A stretch of 64,000 bases of DNA from Microbaculum marinisediminis (GTDB lineage: Bacteria > Pseudomonadota > Alphaproteobacteria > Rhizobiales > Tepidamorphaceae): positions 62,001-126,000 of the forward strand of contig NZ_JALIDZ010000009.1 in NCBI RefSeq assembly GCF_025397915.1, written 5' to 3'. The notes beneath the pieces are model-generated. The model saw only the letters and a list, made by a program, of their open reading frames with translations. It did no database searches and was not told the DNA's origin. How positions within the stretch are numbered: the first letter of the stretch is position 1; each line of letters begins with the position of its first letter. Positions 18,033-27,573 of this stretch are shown here, piece by piece. A program made the position numbers and the translations under genes.

Positions 18033-18682
18033 TCGAGCTTCTGCACAATCACGGTGGCGACATCCTGCGCGGCCTGTTCAACACGATCGCCATCGTCGCG
18101 ATCGGCTTCGCCGCCGGCGCGATCGCCGGAACGGCGCTCGCCTTTCCGCTCGGCGCAAAACGGGCGGCCGTGCGGCTGCCGGTCCGGTGTTACGTGGAAG
18201 CGATCCGCAACACACCGTTCCTCATCCAGGCAATGCTTATCTTCGCGACGGTGGGCGTGTTCCGGCTGCGGATCGATCCGCAGCTCGCCGGCGTCTTGGC
18301 GGTCGCCATCTACACGTCCGCCTATATGGCCGAGATCATCCGCGGCGCCCTCAAGTCCGTGCCCGAAGGCCAGTGGGACGCGGCGGCCGCGCTGGGCCTC
18401 CGCTCGCTGAGACGTTTCCGTCTGATCATCCTGCCGCAATTGCTGCCCTTCGCGCTGCCGGCCTGCGTCAATCTCGTCGGCACGGTGGCCAAGGAATCCG
18501 CCTTCCTGTCCGCGGTGTCGGTCCCCGAACTCACTTTCGCCGGCCAGGTGGTCATTGCCCAGACATTCAAGGTCTTCGAGGTGTGGGCGATCATCGGCGG
18601 GCTCTATCTCGCCCTCGTACTCGTCATCCTCGCCATCGCGCGGCGCCTCGAAAGCCGCATGGCCTGGCTGCAGCCGGCCTGA
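18029..18682 (+). CDS. Amino-acid-type ABC importer, permease 2
   Basis: 217 residues, same family as the preceding permease. The start is the GTG at 18029 inside the stop codon of permease 1; the reading frame stays open far upstream, but that part is out-of-frame coding of permease 1. The EAA loop is AYMAEIIRGALKSVPEGQ followed by WDAAAALGL. Together the two permeases would form the pore. In most operons of this type an ATPase gene comes next; here an M20 peptidase-family hydrolase follows after 15 bases. Confidence 0.87.
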   Translation: MIELLHNHGGDILRGLFNTIAIVAIGFAAGAIAGTALAFPLGAKRAAVRLPVRCYVEAIRNTPFLIQAMLIFATVGVFRLRIDPQLAGVLAVAIYTSAYMAEIIRGALKSVPEGQWDAAAALGLRSLRRFRLIILPQLLPFALPACVNLVGTVAKESAFLSAVSVPELTFAGQVVIAQTFKVFEVWAIIGGLYLALVLVILAIARRLESRMAWLQPA

Positions 18683-18697
18683 ACGGGAGAATTGTCC

Positions 18698-19897
18698 ATG
18701 CCAATCGCCATCAATCCCCAGCGACTGCTCAAGGACCTGCATGACCTGCGTGCGATCGGCGCGTCCGGCAACGGCGTCATCCGCCCGGCATTTTCCGATA
18801 CCGATATCGAAGCGCGCCAATGGCTTGCCGGGCGCATGCGCGACGCGGGTCTAGATCCCGCCTTCGATCCGGCCGGCAATCTGTTCGGCCTGCCGCCGGA
18901 GCCGGGCAAATGCCTGCTGATGGGGTCGCATTCGGACACGCAACCGGAGGGCGGCTGGCTTGACGGGGCCTATGGCGTCATCGCCGCGCTGGAAGTGTCC
19001 CGCGCCTCGCGCGAGGCCGGCGGCCCGCCCGTCGCCGTCGTTTCCTTCCAGGACGAGGAAGGCCGTTTTGGCGTCCTCACCGGAAGCCGCATCTGGGCCG
19101 GTGTCCTGCCACTCGCCGAAGCCGACGCCCTGGTCGACACAAGTGGGGTCACCTTCGTCGAGGCCCGCCGCCGGATGGAGCCTATGGTGACTGGCGATTT
19201 CCTGCCGGCCGACCGCTTCAGCGGCTTCGTCGAAGCCCATATCGAACAGGGTCCGGTGCTCGACCAGCAGGGCGAGTCCATCGGTGTCGTCGACGCCATT
19301 GTCGGCATCCGCACAGAACGGTTCCGGTTCACCGGCGCACAGAACCATGCCGGCACGACGCCGATGGCGATGCGGCGCGACGCCTTCCAGGGCCTGGCCG
19401 CATTCGTCAACGACCTGAATGCCCGGCTCACTGGCATCGTCACGCCGACCACGGTCTGGACCATCGGCCATGTCCGGCTTCATCCCAACGCGCCGTCGGT
19501 GATCCCCGGCGACGTCGAATTCACCGTGCAGTGGCGCGACGGCAGCGAGGCGCGGCTCGAGGCGATGACACAGACGATCCGCGACTGCGCCGCCGAGACC
19601 GCAGCCGCCCGCGGCCTGGGTCTGGAGAGATCGGATTTCTCCGCCCTCGCCCCGACCGCCATGGACGGTGGACTGATGAGCAATCTCAGTGGGGCGGCGG
19701 ATCGCCTTGCACCGGGTAAGTGGCGGCGCATGCCCTCCGGTGCCCTGCACGATGCGGCGAACCTCGCGCGGCTGATGCCGACGGCGATGCTCTTCGTGCC
19801 GTCGATCGGGGGCATCAGCCACGACTTCGCGGAGGATACCGCCGAGGAGCATCTGGTCCTCGGCGTGCAGGTGCTCGCGGCAAGCCTGGAAGCCTAG
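18698..19897 (+). CDS. M20-family N-carbamoyl-amino-acid/allantoate hydrolase
   Basis: 399 residues of the Zn-dependent hydrolase group that includes N-carbamoyl-L-amino-acid hydrolase (HyuC) and allantoate amidohydrolase (AllC), which cleave ureido groups to CO2 and ammonia. Dinuclear metal ligands are visible: His78 (GSHSD), Asp89 (LDGAYG), Glu121 (FQDEEGRF), His181 (EAHIEQGP) and a C-terminal His in GGISHDF. HAGTTPM marks the lid/dimerisation domain. ATG 18698 is preferred over a TTG six bases earlier because GGGAGA sits seven bases before it. It would act in the cytoplasm on the compound brought in by the importer or on a product of it. It converges on the next gene with eight bases between. 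Confidence 0.85.
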   Translation: MPIAINPQRLLKDLHDLRAIGASGNGVIRPAFSDTDIEARQWLAGRMRDAGLDPAFDPAGNLFGLPPEPGKCLLMGSHSDTQPEGGWLDGAYGVIAALEVSRASREAGGPPVAVVSFQDEEGRFGVLTGSRIWAGVLPLAEADALVDTSGVTFVEARRRMEPMVTGDFLPADRFSGFVEAHIEQGPVLDQQGESIGVVDAIVGIRTERFRFTGAQNHAGTTPMAMRRDAFQGLAAFVNDLNARLTGIVTPTTVWTIGHVRLHPNAPSVIPGDVEFTVQWRDGSEARLEAMTQTIRDCAAETAAARGLGLERSDFSALAPTAMDGGLMSNLSGAADRLAPGKWRRMPSGALHDAANLARLMPTAMLFVPSIGGISHDFAEDTAEEHLVLGVQVLAASLEA

Positions 19898-19905
19898 AAC
19901 AGGGC

Positions 19906-20901
19906 CTAGACGCCCTCGCCGGCAACCTCGAGCAGCAGCTTGCCGTTAACGGTGCGCGTCTCGAAGGCGCGGTGCAGCTCTCTGATTTCCCCGAAAGGGA
20001 AGCACCGGGCGATCGGTACGGAAAGCGTGCCTTCGCGGATAGCGGCGAGCACATGGTCCACGCCAGCCTGCCAGCGACCGGGCACGCGCATCGCATGGAG
20101 CACCTCGAACCCGGCAAGCGAGGTTGACCGCTCATAAAGCTTCGGCCGGATTTCGAAATCCGGGTAGCCGGCGGCCTCGCCGATATTGATGATGTGCCCG
20201 TAGGTCTTGAGGCAGTCGAAGCTGCGTGGCAGTACGTCGCCGCCAAGGGAGTCGATAACGAGATCGACACCGCGACCTTCCGTGAAATCGAGCGCGCGTT
20301 CCACGAAATCCTCACTTGACCTGTCGATCACCAGCGCCGCGCCTTTATCGCGTGCCGGCGCGTCCCGTCCCGGGCTCCCCACGGTGCCGATCACGGTCGC
20401 GCCGGCAGCGACCCCGAGCTGGGTGAGCGCAAGGCCGACCGCGCCACTGATCGAATGGACGAGAACGCATTCGCCGGCACGCACCGAATAGGCACTGTGC
20501 AGCAGATGGTAGGCCGTGAGGCAAACGACGGGGAACGAGGCCCCGATATCCAGCGGCATGTCATCGGGCAAGGGGATGACATAAGCGGCGCCGACCGCGC
20601 AGCGTTCCGCGTACCCCCCCAACATGGTCGGGCCGGTAATGGCGGCGACGCGCTGGCCGACCGCCATTCCTTCGACCCCCTCGCCCAGCGCCGCAACCCG
20701 GCCGGATACCTCCAGGCCGATGACCGCCGGATAGGAGAGCGGGTCGGGATAGACGCCGCGCCGCTTCTGCGTGTCGCCCCAGTTCGCCGCCGCATAGGCG
20801 ACGTCGATCACGACCTCGCCCCTCCTTGGGGCGGGGTCGGGGATTTCGCGATAGACCAGCTGATCGATGTCGCCGGGGCTTTCGATCACTATCGCACGCA
20901 T
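19906..20901 (-). CDS. Zinc-independent quinone oxidoreductase-like dehydrogenase
   Basis: 331 residues of the medium-chain dehydrogenase/reductase fold, quinone-oxidoreductase branch: an N-terminal GroES-like domain (ANWGDTQKRRGVYPDP, YPAVIGLEVSGRV) and an NAD(P)-binding domain with SISGAVGLALTQLG. The catalytic and structural zinc cysteines of alcohol dehydrogenases are missing. The ATG at 20901 is chosen because homologous sequence (MRAIVIESPGD) begins there; the frame remains open upstream into the neighbouring gene's strand. It is the last gene of the creatininase-BMP operon, ten bases after the second amidinotransferase. Substrate unknown. Confidence 0.82.
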   Translation of the reverse strand: MRAIVIESPGDIDQLVYREIPDPAPRRGEVVIDVAYAAANWGDTQKRRGVYPDPLSYPAVIGLEVSGRVAALGEGVEGMAVGQRVAAITGPTMLGGYAERCAVGAAYVIPLPDDMPLDIGASFPVVCLTAYHLLHSAYSVRAGECVLVHSISGAVGLALTQLGVAAGATVIGTVGSPGRDAPARDKGAALVIDRSSEDFVERALDFTEGRGVDLVIDSLGGDVLPRSFDCLKTYGHIINIGEAAGYPDFEIRPKLYERSTSLAGFEVLHAMRVPGRWQAGVDHVLAAIREGTLSVPIARCFPFGEIRELHRAFETRTVNGKLLLEVAGEGV

Positions 20902-20911
20902 GGCGCCGCCC

Positions 20912-21940
20912 TCAGCTGCGGATGAGGGGCTGGTGCGCGCAGCGGAACGAGCCGCCGAGGCAGTAGACCTCGTCATAGGGTATGCGGATGATCTCGAAAC
21001 GACGCTCCTTCAGCGCCGCGGCCAGCGCGTCCTGCGGCTCGCCCTCCGGCATCATCACCGTGCGGTCGTTGAGCACGAGATGGTTGCAGCCCATGTGGAC
21101 CTTGGTGATCTCGAAGGGCACGTCGATCAGGTCCCAATCCTTGATGCAGTCGGGAACGCCGTCGGGAAGGCATTCGAGCGAGACGACCGCGACGCCCTCG
21201 CGCGGCGCCAGCATGACACAGTCGAGATGCGAGAAACGCGGATCGACGCGGACCATCTGCACATCGTAGTCCGGACCAAGCATATGCTGGAGCCAGCGCG
21301 CCCCTTCCGGATTGCTACAGTTGCCGGAATTGCCGACGAGCACGGTCTTGCCGAGCACCAGAATGTCGCCGCCTTCAAGATAGCCCCAGCCCGGCAGGCC
21401 CTCGTTGCTGTCGTCGGCGCCGGAATCCGGCTGGGCGAAGTAGCGCGCGCCGCGCTCCATCGTGGCGGCCAGCAGATGGCGGATGGCGAAGCGCTGGCGG
21501 CGATGGAACATCGAGCGCGGGGCGAGCTCGATGACGTTGTTGCCGATGGTGACGAAGGGATCTCGGAGCCAGCCGGTAAGCACGCCGTGGTTCTCCCCGC
21601 GGGGGAACTTCATGTTGGCGTCGCTCATCCTCGTGGGTAGGTGAATGCTTATGCCGAGGTCTTCCAGCCGCCGGATCGTGGTCTCGATCTGTTGCTGCCA
21701 GCGGGCGAAGTATTCCGGGTCCGCATCACGGACGTCGCGCTCCTGGTTCTCGTACCAGAACTGGCGGAAGGCGCCGGACGGCCGGACATCCGCGTCCTGG
21801 AGGAACTTGGGGAACACGAATTGGTCGTAACCGCCATAGACGCATTCCTTCAATTCACCCCACTCGGCGCGCACAAAGACCGGATCGGAACCGTCCGAGA
21901 CTTTCTGCGCCGCAGCGCGCATCGCCTTTTCGTCGTACAT
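20912..21940 (-). CDS. Amidinotransferase-family protein, copy 2
   Basis: 342 residues, clearly paralogous to the protein at 14351-15352: same WGELKECVYGG opening, WLRDPFVTIGNNVIELAPRS segment, LEGGDILVLGKTVLVG, and a C-terminal GGSFRCAHQPLIR with catalytic Cys334. Both copies keep the His in FxHLDCVM, consistent with an intact amidino-transfer or amidino-hydrolysis site. It sits 42 bases after an ABC permease gene, inside an operon that also encodes a BMP-type importer and creatininase, which suggests its substrate is imported. A GGAAGG stands a few bases before the ATG. Confidence 0.82.
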   Translation of the reverse strand: MYDEKAMRAAAQKVSDGSDPVFVRAEWGELKECVYGGYDQFVFPKFLQDADVRPSGAFRQFWYENQERDVRDADPEYFARWQQQIETTIRRLEDLGISIHLPTRMSDANMKFPRGENHGVLTGWLRDPFVTIGNNVIELAPRSMFHRRQRFAIRHLLAATMERGARYFAQPDSGADDSNEGLPGWGYLEGGDILVLGKTVLVGNSGNCSNPEGARWLQHMLGPDYDVQMVRVDPRFSHLDCVMLAPREGVAVVSLECLPDGVPDCIKDWDLIDVPFEITKVHMGCNHLVLNDRTVMMPEGEPQDALAAALKERRFEIIRIPYDEVYCLGGSFRCAHQPLIRS

Positions 21941-21982
21941 GGAAGGAATCTCCGTGATGGGTATTCTGAGAACTGGAAACCG

Positions 21983-22924
21983 TCAGCGCGCTTCCCGGCG
22001 GTAGAACTTGCCGATCGCCGCGGGGGGCGTCGGCTTTCCGACGAGCCCCACGAGCGCGAGGATCGAAATCAGATACGGGAGCATCTGGAAGAACTCGTGC
22101 GGCACCTCCTGGTAGTTGAACTGAAGCCGCAGTTGCAGCGCGTCGAAGAAGCCGAACAGGAGGCAGGCTAGCAGCGCGCCAACTGGCGTCCAGCGCCCGA
22201 GGATGACCGCGGCGAGCGCGATGAAGCCCTTGCCCGCGCTCATGTGCTCGGAGAACAGGAAGACCTGGGACAGCACCAGATAGCAGCCGCCGAGAGCGGC
22301 GATCGCACCGGCGGCGATGACGCAGCCGTAGCGCACGCCGGCAACGGAGACCCCGGCGCTGTCGGCGGCCGACGGATTCTCGCCGACCGCCCTGACCTGA
22401 AGGCCCCACCGCGTGCGGTAGAAGAACAGGTGCACCAGGACCACGCACACGATCATCACATAGACGAGCAGATCCTGGCTGAAGATCGCCGGGCCGATGA
22501 GCGGTATCTCCGACAGATACGGCATTTCGAAGCGAAGGAACCCGGGCAGGCGCAACGTATTGGCCTGGGCGCCGAAGACCACGCGCGACAGGAAGGCGGT
22601 GATGCCGAGAACGAAGATGTTGATGGCGATGCCGGCGACGATCTGATTGACGCCGAAAGTGACGCCGAGCACTGCGAGGCATGTGCCCGCGAGCGCTCCG
22701 AACAACATGCCGACGGCGATGCCGGCAAAGGGATCGTTAAACATGAAGGCACCGACGGCGGCGCCGAACGCGCCGGCCAGAAGCTTGCCCTCAAGCGCGA
22801 TGTTGAAGACCCCGCTGCGCTCCGAGAGGACGCCCGCGAGCGCGGCGAAAGCCAGCGGCACCGACAGCCGGAGCGACGTCGACAGGAAGTCGCTGAGCAG
22901 ATTGAGGTTGAAGAAACTCTCCAT
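21983..22924 (-). CDS. BMP-type ABC importer, permease 2
   Basis: 313 residues, very hydrophobic, of the BPD_transp_2 family used by nucleoside, purine and BmpA-linked importers. The segment LSERSGVFNIALEGKLLAG near 32-50 is the conserved loop of this subgroup (form GxxNIGxEGxL). It follows the first permease after nine bases, so the two probably make a heterodimeric channel. It is an inner-membrane protein. Confidence 0.88.
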   Translation of the reverse strand: MESFFNLNLLSDFLSTSLRLSVPLAFAALAGVLSERSGVFNIALEGKLLAGAFGAAVGAFMFNDPFAGIAVGMLFGALAGTCLAVLGVTFGVNQIVAGIAINIFVLGITAFLSRVVFGAQANTLRLPGFLRFEMPYLSEIPLIGPAIFSQDLLVYVMIVCVVLVHLFFYRTRWGLQVRAVGENPSAADSAGVSVAGVRYGCVIAAGAIAALGGCYLVLSQVFLFSEHMSAGKGFIALAAVILGRWTPVGALLACLLFGFFDALQLRLQFNYQEVPHEFFQMLPYLISILALVGLVGKPTPPAAIGKFYRREAR

Positions 22925-22933
22925 GACGCGCCC

Positions 22934-24022
22934 CTAGCTTTCAGGCTCGCTGGCCAGATCATTGTCGAGCGCCTGACGGCGCCGCATCGCCCCGGCGAAG
23001 GCGGACGCGCGGTAGCGCACCGCCAGGCTGACGGCGACGAAGAGGATGACGAGACCCTGGATCGCCTCGACCACCGTCGTCTCGATCCCGACCGCGCGCT
23101 GCATGATGTTGGCTCCCGACCGCAGACCGGCGATGAAGACCGCCGACAGCACCGCGTAGAGCGGATGGAGATTGGCGAGGAAGGCGACAACGATGCCGTC
23201 GTAGCCGTAGCCCTGGCTGAAGGCGTGGAAGAGCCGATAGCGATGGCCCAGCACCTCGAAGGTGCCGGCAAGGCCCGCGAGCGCGCCGGCGACCAGGAAC
23301 GAAATGATGATGTGCCTGCGCACGGACATGCCGGCGTAGAGGGCCGCGCGCGGATTGTTGCCGACGGTCTGGAGGGAGAAGCCGACCCAGCTGTTGCGAA
23401 ACACGAAGAACATGATCAGCGCCAGCGCCAGGCCGACCAGAACCCCCATATGCGCGTCGGTACTCGGCAGGATCTTCGGTAGGAAGACGCCCGTGGGGAT
23501 CTCCTCCGAATACGGATAGGGCGCGCCCTTTTCCATCATCGGCCCGGACACGACGAAGCTGACGAGATGCAACGCCACGAAGTTCAGCAGCAGCGTGACG
23601 ATGATCTCGTTGATGTTGCGGTAGGTCTTGAGCAGCGCCGGTATCAGCGCCCACAGCGCGCCGCCAACAGCACCGGCAAGCGTGCACAAGAGGATATGCA
23701 ACGGCCCCGGAATGCCGGGCACGTAGAGTGCCACGGCGGTCGCGAACAGGGCCCCGATATAGATCTGGCCTTCGGCACCGATATTGAACAGGCCGGCGCG
23801 TAGCGGCAGGATGACGGCAAGCCCGGCCAGAAGCAGCGGCGTTGTCTTGACCAGGGTGCTAGCGATACCCCAGTAGTCCAGGAACGCGCCATGGAAGAGC
23901 GTCGCATAGGCTTCGATGGGGTTCTTTCCGGTCATCGCAATCAGGCCCGATCCGACGATCAGGGCCGCGAGGACGGCAAAGACGCTCTTGAAGAAGATCA
24001 GCGAGTTCACGAACCGTTGCAC
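22934..24022 (-). CDS. BMP-type ABC importer, permease 1
   Basis: About 362 residues, the YufP/NupP-like larger permease of the pair. It starts at the GTG at 24022, two bases after the ATPase stop; the open frame upstream of that is antisense-free but lies inside the ATPase gene and is not homologous. The first helix is at about 9-28, and LPLRAGLFNIGAEGQIYIG near 77-95 is the family loop. It is expected to form the channel with the protein at 21983-22924. Confidence 0.87.
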   Translation of the reverse strand: MQRFVNSLIFFKSVFAVLAALIVGSGLIAMTGKNPIEAYATLFHGAFLDYWGIASTLVKTTPLLLAGLAVILPLRAGLFNIGAEGQIYIGALFATAVALYVPGIPGPLHILLCTLAGAVGGALWALIPALLKTYRNINEIIVTLLLNFVALHLVSFVVSGPMMEKGAPYPYSEEIPTGVFLPKILPSTDAHMGVLVGLALALIMFFVFRNSWVGFSLQTVGNNPRAALYAGMSVRRHIIISFLVAGALAGLAGTFEVLGHRYRLFHAFSQGYGYDGIVVAFLANLHPLYAVLSAVFIAGLRSGANIMQRAVGIETTVVEAIQGLVILFVAVSLAVRYRASAFAGAMRRRQALDNDLASEPES

Positions 24023-24024
24023 TG

Positions 24025-25542
24025 TCAGGCCACCTCCGCCACGCCGCCCATTAGCAGGCCGATCTTTTCCGGGGTCGCCTCCGCGGCCGACAGGGTTCCC
24101 GTGATACGGCCGCGGAACATCACGCCGACACGGTCGCAGACATGGAGCAGATGCTCGAGCTCGGTGGAAATGTAGAGCACCGCGGCGCCGCGCTCGGCCT
24201 GGCCGAGGATCTGCTTCTGCACGAATTCGATCGCGCCGACATCGAGTCCCTTGGTCGGCTGGGCGACGATGAGCAGCTTGGGCTCGGTGTCGATCTCGCG
24301 AGCGAGAATGATCTTCTGCTGATTGCCGCCGGACAGGTCGGCGACTATCTGCTGCAGGGACTGGAAACGCACGTCGAAGGCTTTGACGAGCCGCGCGGCG
24401 TGCGACCCGATGGCCTTGCGGTCCATCAGACCGTAGTGCTGGAACGGTGCGCAATTGTAGCGGCGCAGAATGGTGTTGCGGGCGATCGTCTCCGACAGGA
24501 CGAGCCCGTCACGCTGCCGATCCTCCGGTACGTAGGCGATGCCGAACTCGCGCGATCGCTGTGCGACGCTGGCATCGGCGATCGAACGCCCGTCCACGTG
24601 TATGTCTCCGGCATCTTTTGGGCGCAGCCCGGTAATGACCTCGGCCAGCTCGGCCTGACCGTTTCCGTCGACACCGGCGATGCCGAATACCTCACCCGCC
24701 CTGACCTCGAGCGAGACACCGTCCAGGGCCATCAGGCCGCGCTCGTTTCGCGCGCTCAGACCGTCCACGGATAGGACCGTATCGCCGATGTCGTGCTTGG
24801 TGCGCGACACCTGGAAGACCACCTGGCGGCCGACCATCGCCGTGGCCAGCGACCGCGCATCGGTTTCGGCGGTGTCGATTTCCTCGACGCACCGGCCGTG
24901 CCGCATGATCGTCACGCGGTCGGAGACCTCCATCACCTCGTCGAGCTTGTGGGTGATGAAGATGATCGTCTTCCCGGCCTTCCTGATCTGGTCGAGCTGC
25001 AGAATCAGGCCGCGCGTCTCGCTGGGAGTGAGAACGCTGGTCGGCTCGTCGAGGATAAGAACGTCGACCTCGCGATACAGCAGCTTGAGGATCTCGACGC
25101 GCTGCTGCATGCCGACCGGAAGCTTCGACACGGGCACGTCTGGATCGATTTCGAATCCGAATCTGTCGGCCAGATCGACCAGCTTGCGCGATGCCTGTGC
25201 CAGATTCAGGATGGCGCCGTCGTCGCGCGATCCGAGCACGACATTCTCGATGACGGTCAGCGGCCCCACCAGCTTGAAGTGCTGATGGACCATGCCGATC
25301 CCCGCCTCGAGAGCGTGGCGAGGGCTTGCGAAGGACACCTCCTTGCCGTCAAGCAGGATCCGCCCGGTGTCCGGCTTGTAGAGGCCGAACAGCACGTTCA
25401 TCAGCGTGCTCTTGCCCGCGCCATTCTCACCGAGAATGGCGTGCACGCTGCCAGGACGGATATGCAGATTGACGTCGTCGTTCGCCTTCAGCTGGCCGAA
25501 CGTCTTGGTGATGCCCTCAAGCGACAGCTTGTATTCTGCCAC
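24025..25542 (-). CDS. BMP-type ABC importer, double ATPase
   Basis: 505 residues with two fused nucleotide-binding domains, as in RbsA/YufO-type ATPases. Domain 1 has Walker A GENGAGKSTLM near 38 and Walker [11 protein letters not shown]; domain 2 has the usual degenerate Walker A (GIAGVDGNGQAEL) and an intact signature LSGGNQQK. The GTG at 25542 is chosen because GGAGG lies eight bases before it and the family sequence begins just after; 19 further upstream codons are open but unlike the family. It is 83 bases after the binding-protein stop. Confidence 0.9.
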   Translation of the reverse strand: MAEYKLSLEGITKTFGQLKANDDVNLHIRPGSVHAILGENGAGKSTLMNVLFGLYKPDTGRILLDGKEVSFASPRHALEAGIGMVHQHFKLVGPLTVIENVVLGSRDDGAILNLAQASRKLVDLADRFGFEIDPDVPVSKLPVGMQQRVEILKLLYREVDVLILDEPTSVLTPSETRGLILQLDQIRKAGKTIIFITHKLDEVMEVSDRVTIMRHGRCVEEIDTAETDARSLATAMVGRQVVFQVSRTKHDIGDTVLSVDGLSARNERGLMALDGVSLEVRAGEVFGIAGVDGNGQAELAEVITGLRPKDAGDIHVDGRSIADASVAQRSREFGIAYVPEDRQRDGLVLSETIARNTILRRYNCAPFQHYGLMDRKAIGSHAARLVKAFDVRFQSLQQIVADLSGGNQQKIILAREIDTEPKLLIVAQPTKGLDVGAIEFVQKQILGQAERGAAVLYISTELEHLLHVCDRVGVMFRGRITGTLSAAEATPEKIGLLMGGVAEVA

Positions 25543-25625
25543 GGTCGAATCCTCCCGGAATCGCCGGTTGAGCGACGAGACGGCGATAGCGCCGGGCACG
25601 GCCGCGCCGTGCCCGGCTGTCTAGA

Positions 25626-26576
25626 TCACGGCTGGAAGGTGCCGGCTTTCATCTTCTCGATGAGCGCGTCGGCTTCGGCGCGGACATCGGCGGGAACGGC
25701 TTCGCTGATGGTCCCCATGTGCCCCTCGGGGCTGCCGAGGTTGAAGCGGAAGTCGGCACGCTCCAGCTTGCCGTCCTTGGCCATGGCGATGGCCGTGGCG
25801 GTCGCGGAGGCGAAGTCGAGTACGGTGGAAGCGAGGTTCGCCTTGGGCGAGGACTTACCCAGGTCGGTGATGACGCCTGTCACCCAGATGTCCTTTTCCT
25901 CTGCCGCCTGCACGACCCCGACGATGCCGTTGTCGAGATACGGCAACACGACGTCGGCGCCCTGGTTGATCAGGTTGAGGGTCGCTTCCTTGGCCTTGGC
26001 GACGTCATCCCAATCGTCGGTATAGGTGATGGTCACCTCGCCCGACGCGCCGGCATCCTTCCAGCCCTTGCGGAAGCCTTCGGCGATGTCGACGAACGCC
26101 TTGATCTCCTGACCGGCGATGAGCCCACCATTGCCGGTCTTCGACATCTTGCCCCCGATGAAGCCGAGGATGTAGCCGAACTGCGGATTGTTGTAGTTGA
26201 TCGTGGCGACGTTCTCGGTGGGCGAGCCGTTGATCACGACGACCAGCGTGTCGTCGAACTGGCGGGAGACGCGGGTCGCCGCGGCCGTGAACTCGCCGCC
26301 GGCGCCGATGACGACCGGGTAGCCGCGGCGGGCGTAGTCGGACATCGCCTCGGCCTGGTCGGCCTGCTTGACCTTCTCGGAGAAGGCGACCTCGATGCCG
26401 AGGTCGGCCTTGGCCTTCATCAGCCCCTCGTAGACGACCTGGTTGAAGGCCTGGTCAGTGATGGAACCGGGCAGGACCGCCGCGGCCTTGAATTCCGATG
26501 CCACGGACGGCGCGCTGAAGATCGACATCGCAACCACTGCGGTGGCGGCGAAGAAACTGCGTCTGGTCGAATTCAT
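25626..26576 (-). CDS. BMP-family substrate-binding protein
   Basis: 316 residues. The N-terminus NSTRRSFFAATAVVA resembles a Tat-type signal, cleaved after about residue 26 (SVAS). The mature part matches basic membrane protein (BmpA/PnrA/Med) binding proteins: LPGSITDQAFNQVVYEGL, NYNNPQFGYILGFIGG, and the NQGADVVLPYLDNG segment. Known members bind nucleosides, purines or similar ring compounds; the bound ligand here may be creatinine-like given the creatininase gene next to it (inference). GGGAG lies seven bases before the ATG. Confidence 0.88.
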   Translation of the reverse strand: MNSTRRSFFAATAVVAMSIFSAPSVASEFKAAAVLPGSITDQAFNQVVYEGLMKAKADLGIEVAFSEKVKQADQAEAMSDYARRGYPVVIGAGGEFTAAATRVSRQFDDTLVVVINGSPTENVATINYNNPQFGYILGFIGGKMSKTGNGGLIAGQEIKAFVDIAEGFRKGWKDAGASGEVTITYTDDWDDVAKAKEATLNLINQGADVVLPYLDNGIVGVVQAAEEKDIWVTGVITDLGKSSPKANLASTVLDFASATATAIAMAKDGKLERADFRFNLGSPEGHMGTISEAVPADVRAEADALIEKMKAGTFQP

Positions 26577-26642
26577 GGTCTTGCTCCCTGGAATGGCGTG
26601 AGGCGAAACGAAAATTCTCGACAGTTTTCTTCTGTTCTTTGG

Positions 26643-27419
26643 TCACGCGGGGTTGCGAAACTCCCTGCGCAACGACTCCGTCACGGTTGCGACGAATTCC
26701 TCGACAAGCAGCTTTCCCTTCTCCGCCGTCGCCAGCTTTCCCGAGGAAAGGGCACCGGAGGTCGGCACCCAATCGGGGTTGCCGGGGAACATGTCGTAGG
26801 GCGGGAATTCGGGAAGCGGCTCGTCCTTCACCCGGTCCAAGTGTACGAGATCCGGGTAGCAGTAGAGCATCATCGCGGTTTCGAGGATGCCGCCATGCTC
26901 GAGGTCTAGGCCAGGATAATCGCCCCCGGCATAGACCTTCTCCATGGTCTCGTCGCTGATCTTCTCGGCGTAGATCATCTTCAGGATCCGGGCATCCTCG
27001 ATGCCGGCCCACTGAAGTTCCCGAATGGCGAGGAAACACGCCTCGTCGAGGTAGAAGCGGTTCTCGAAATGCCCGTCGATCACAGCGATCTTCCGCGCGC
27101 CGTGACGGGCCAGTTCCTTGACCACGTCCTTGACCAGATTGATTAGGGTGCCGCCGTCTAGATTGGTCGTCCCGCACTGATGGGCGCCGCCGCCGGTACG
27201 CACCTGCGAGCGATAACCGTAGGAAATTGGGGCGGCGACAATTCCGTTGACGTTCTCGGCCGCGCGGCGGGCCATGTAGGTGGCCATCATCCAATCGGTG
27301 CCGAGAGGCAGGTGGTGACCGTGCTGCTCTACCGCGCCGACCGGCAGCAGGACGATGGCGTCGTCACGGATCCGCCGCTGATATTCGTCCCAGCTCAACT
27401 CCGACATCATGATCGACAT
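26643..27419 (-). CDS. Creatininase-family amidohydrolase
   Basis: 258 residues, the usual length. The metal-site residues Glu31, His33, Asp42 (VEQHGHHLPLGTD) and His117, Glu119 (DGHFEN) occur with the same spacing as in Pseudomonas creatininase, and the catalytic His region LEHGGILET is present. The family opens the ring of creatinine or hydrolyses related cyclic or formyl amides (mycofactocin MftE and FAPy deformylase are relatives). It is the first gene of the seven-gene minus-strand operon with the BMP importer, and a GGGGAG stands before its ATG. The divergent LysR gene is 154 bases away. Creatinine as substrate is plausible but not proven. Confidence 0.85.
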   Translation of the reverse strand: MSIMMSELSWDEYQRRIRDDAIVLLPVGAVEQHGHHLPLGTDWMMATYMARRAAENVNGIVAAPISYGYRSQVRTGGGAHQCGTTNLDGGTLINLVKDVVKELARHGARKIAVIDGHFENRFYLDEACFLAIRELQWAGIEDARILKMIYAEKISDETMEKVYAGGDYPGLDLEHGGILETAMMLYCYPDLVHLDRVKDEPLPEFPPYDMFPGNPDWVPTSGALSSGKLATAEKGKLLVEEFVATVTESLRREFRNPA

Positions 27420-27495
27420 CAGCGAGCACTCCCCCTGTTTTCTTTTGTGGTGACGTCCACCGTCCGCCGACAGCCTGCGCCACTAACCACACATC

Positions 27496-27525
27496 TTGAC
27501 ACTCGATTTATCTCCGAAAAATATT
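27496..27525 (+). promoter_or_regulatory. Likely promoter of LysR gene 2
   Basis: TTGACA (27496-27501) and AATATT (27520-27525) are spaced by 18 bases in an AT-rich patch upstream of the LysR start. The TCGA-N7-TCGA repeat at 27533-27547 just after it is a possible autoregulatory site. Confidence 0.45.
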
Positions 27526-27573
27526 AAAGTTATCGAATTTACATCGACAAACATTAAACTAAGGCAAAACCGC

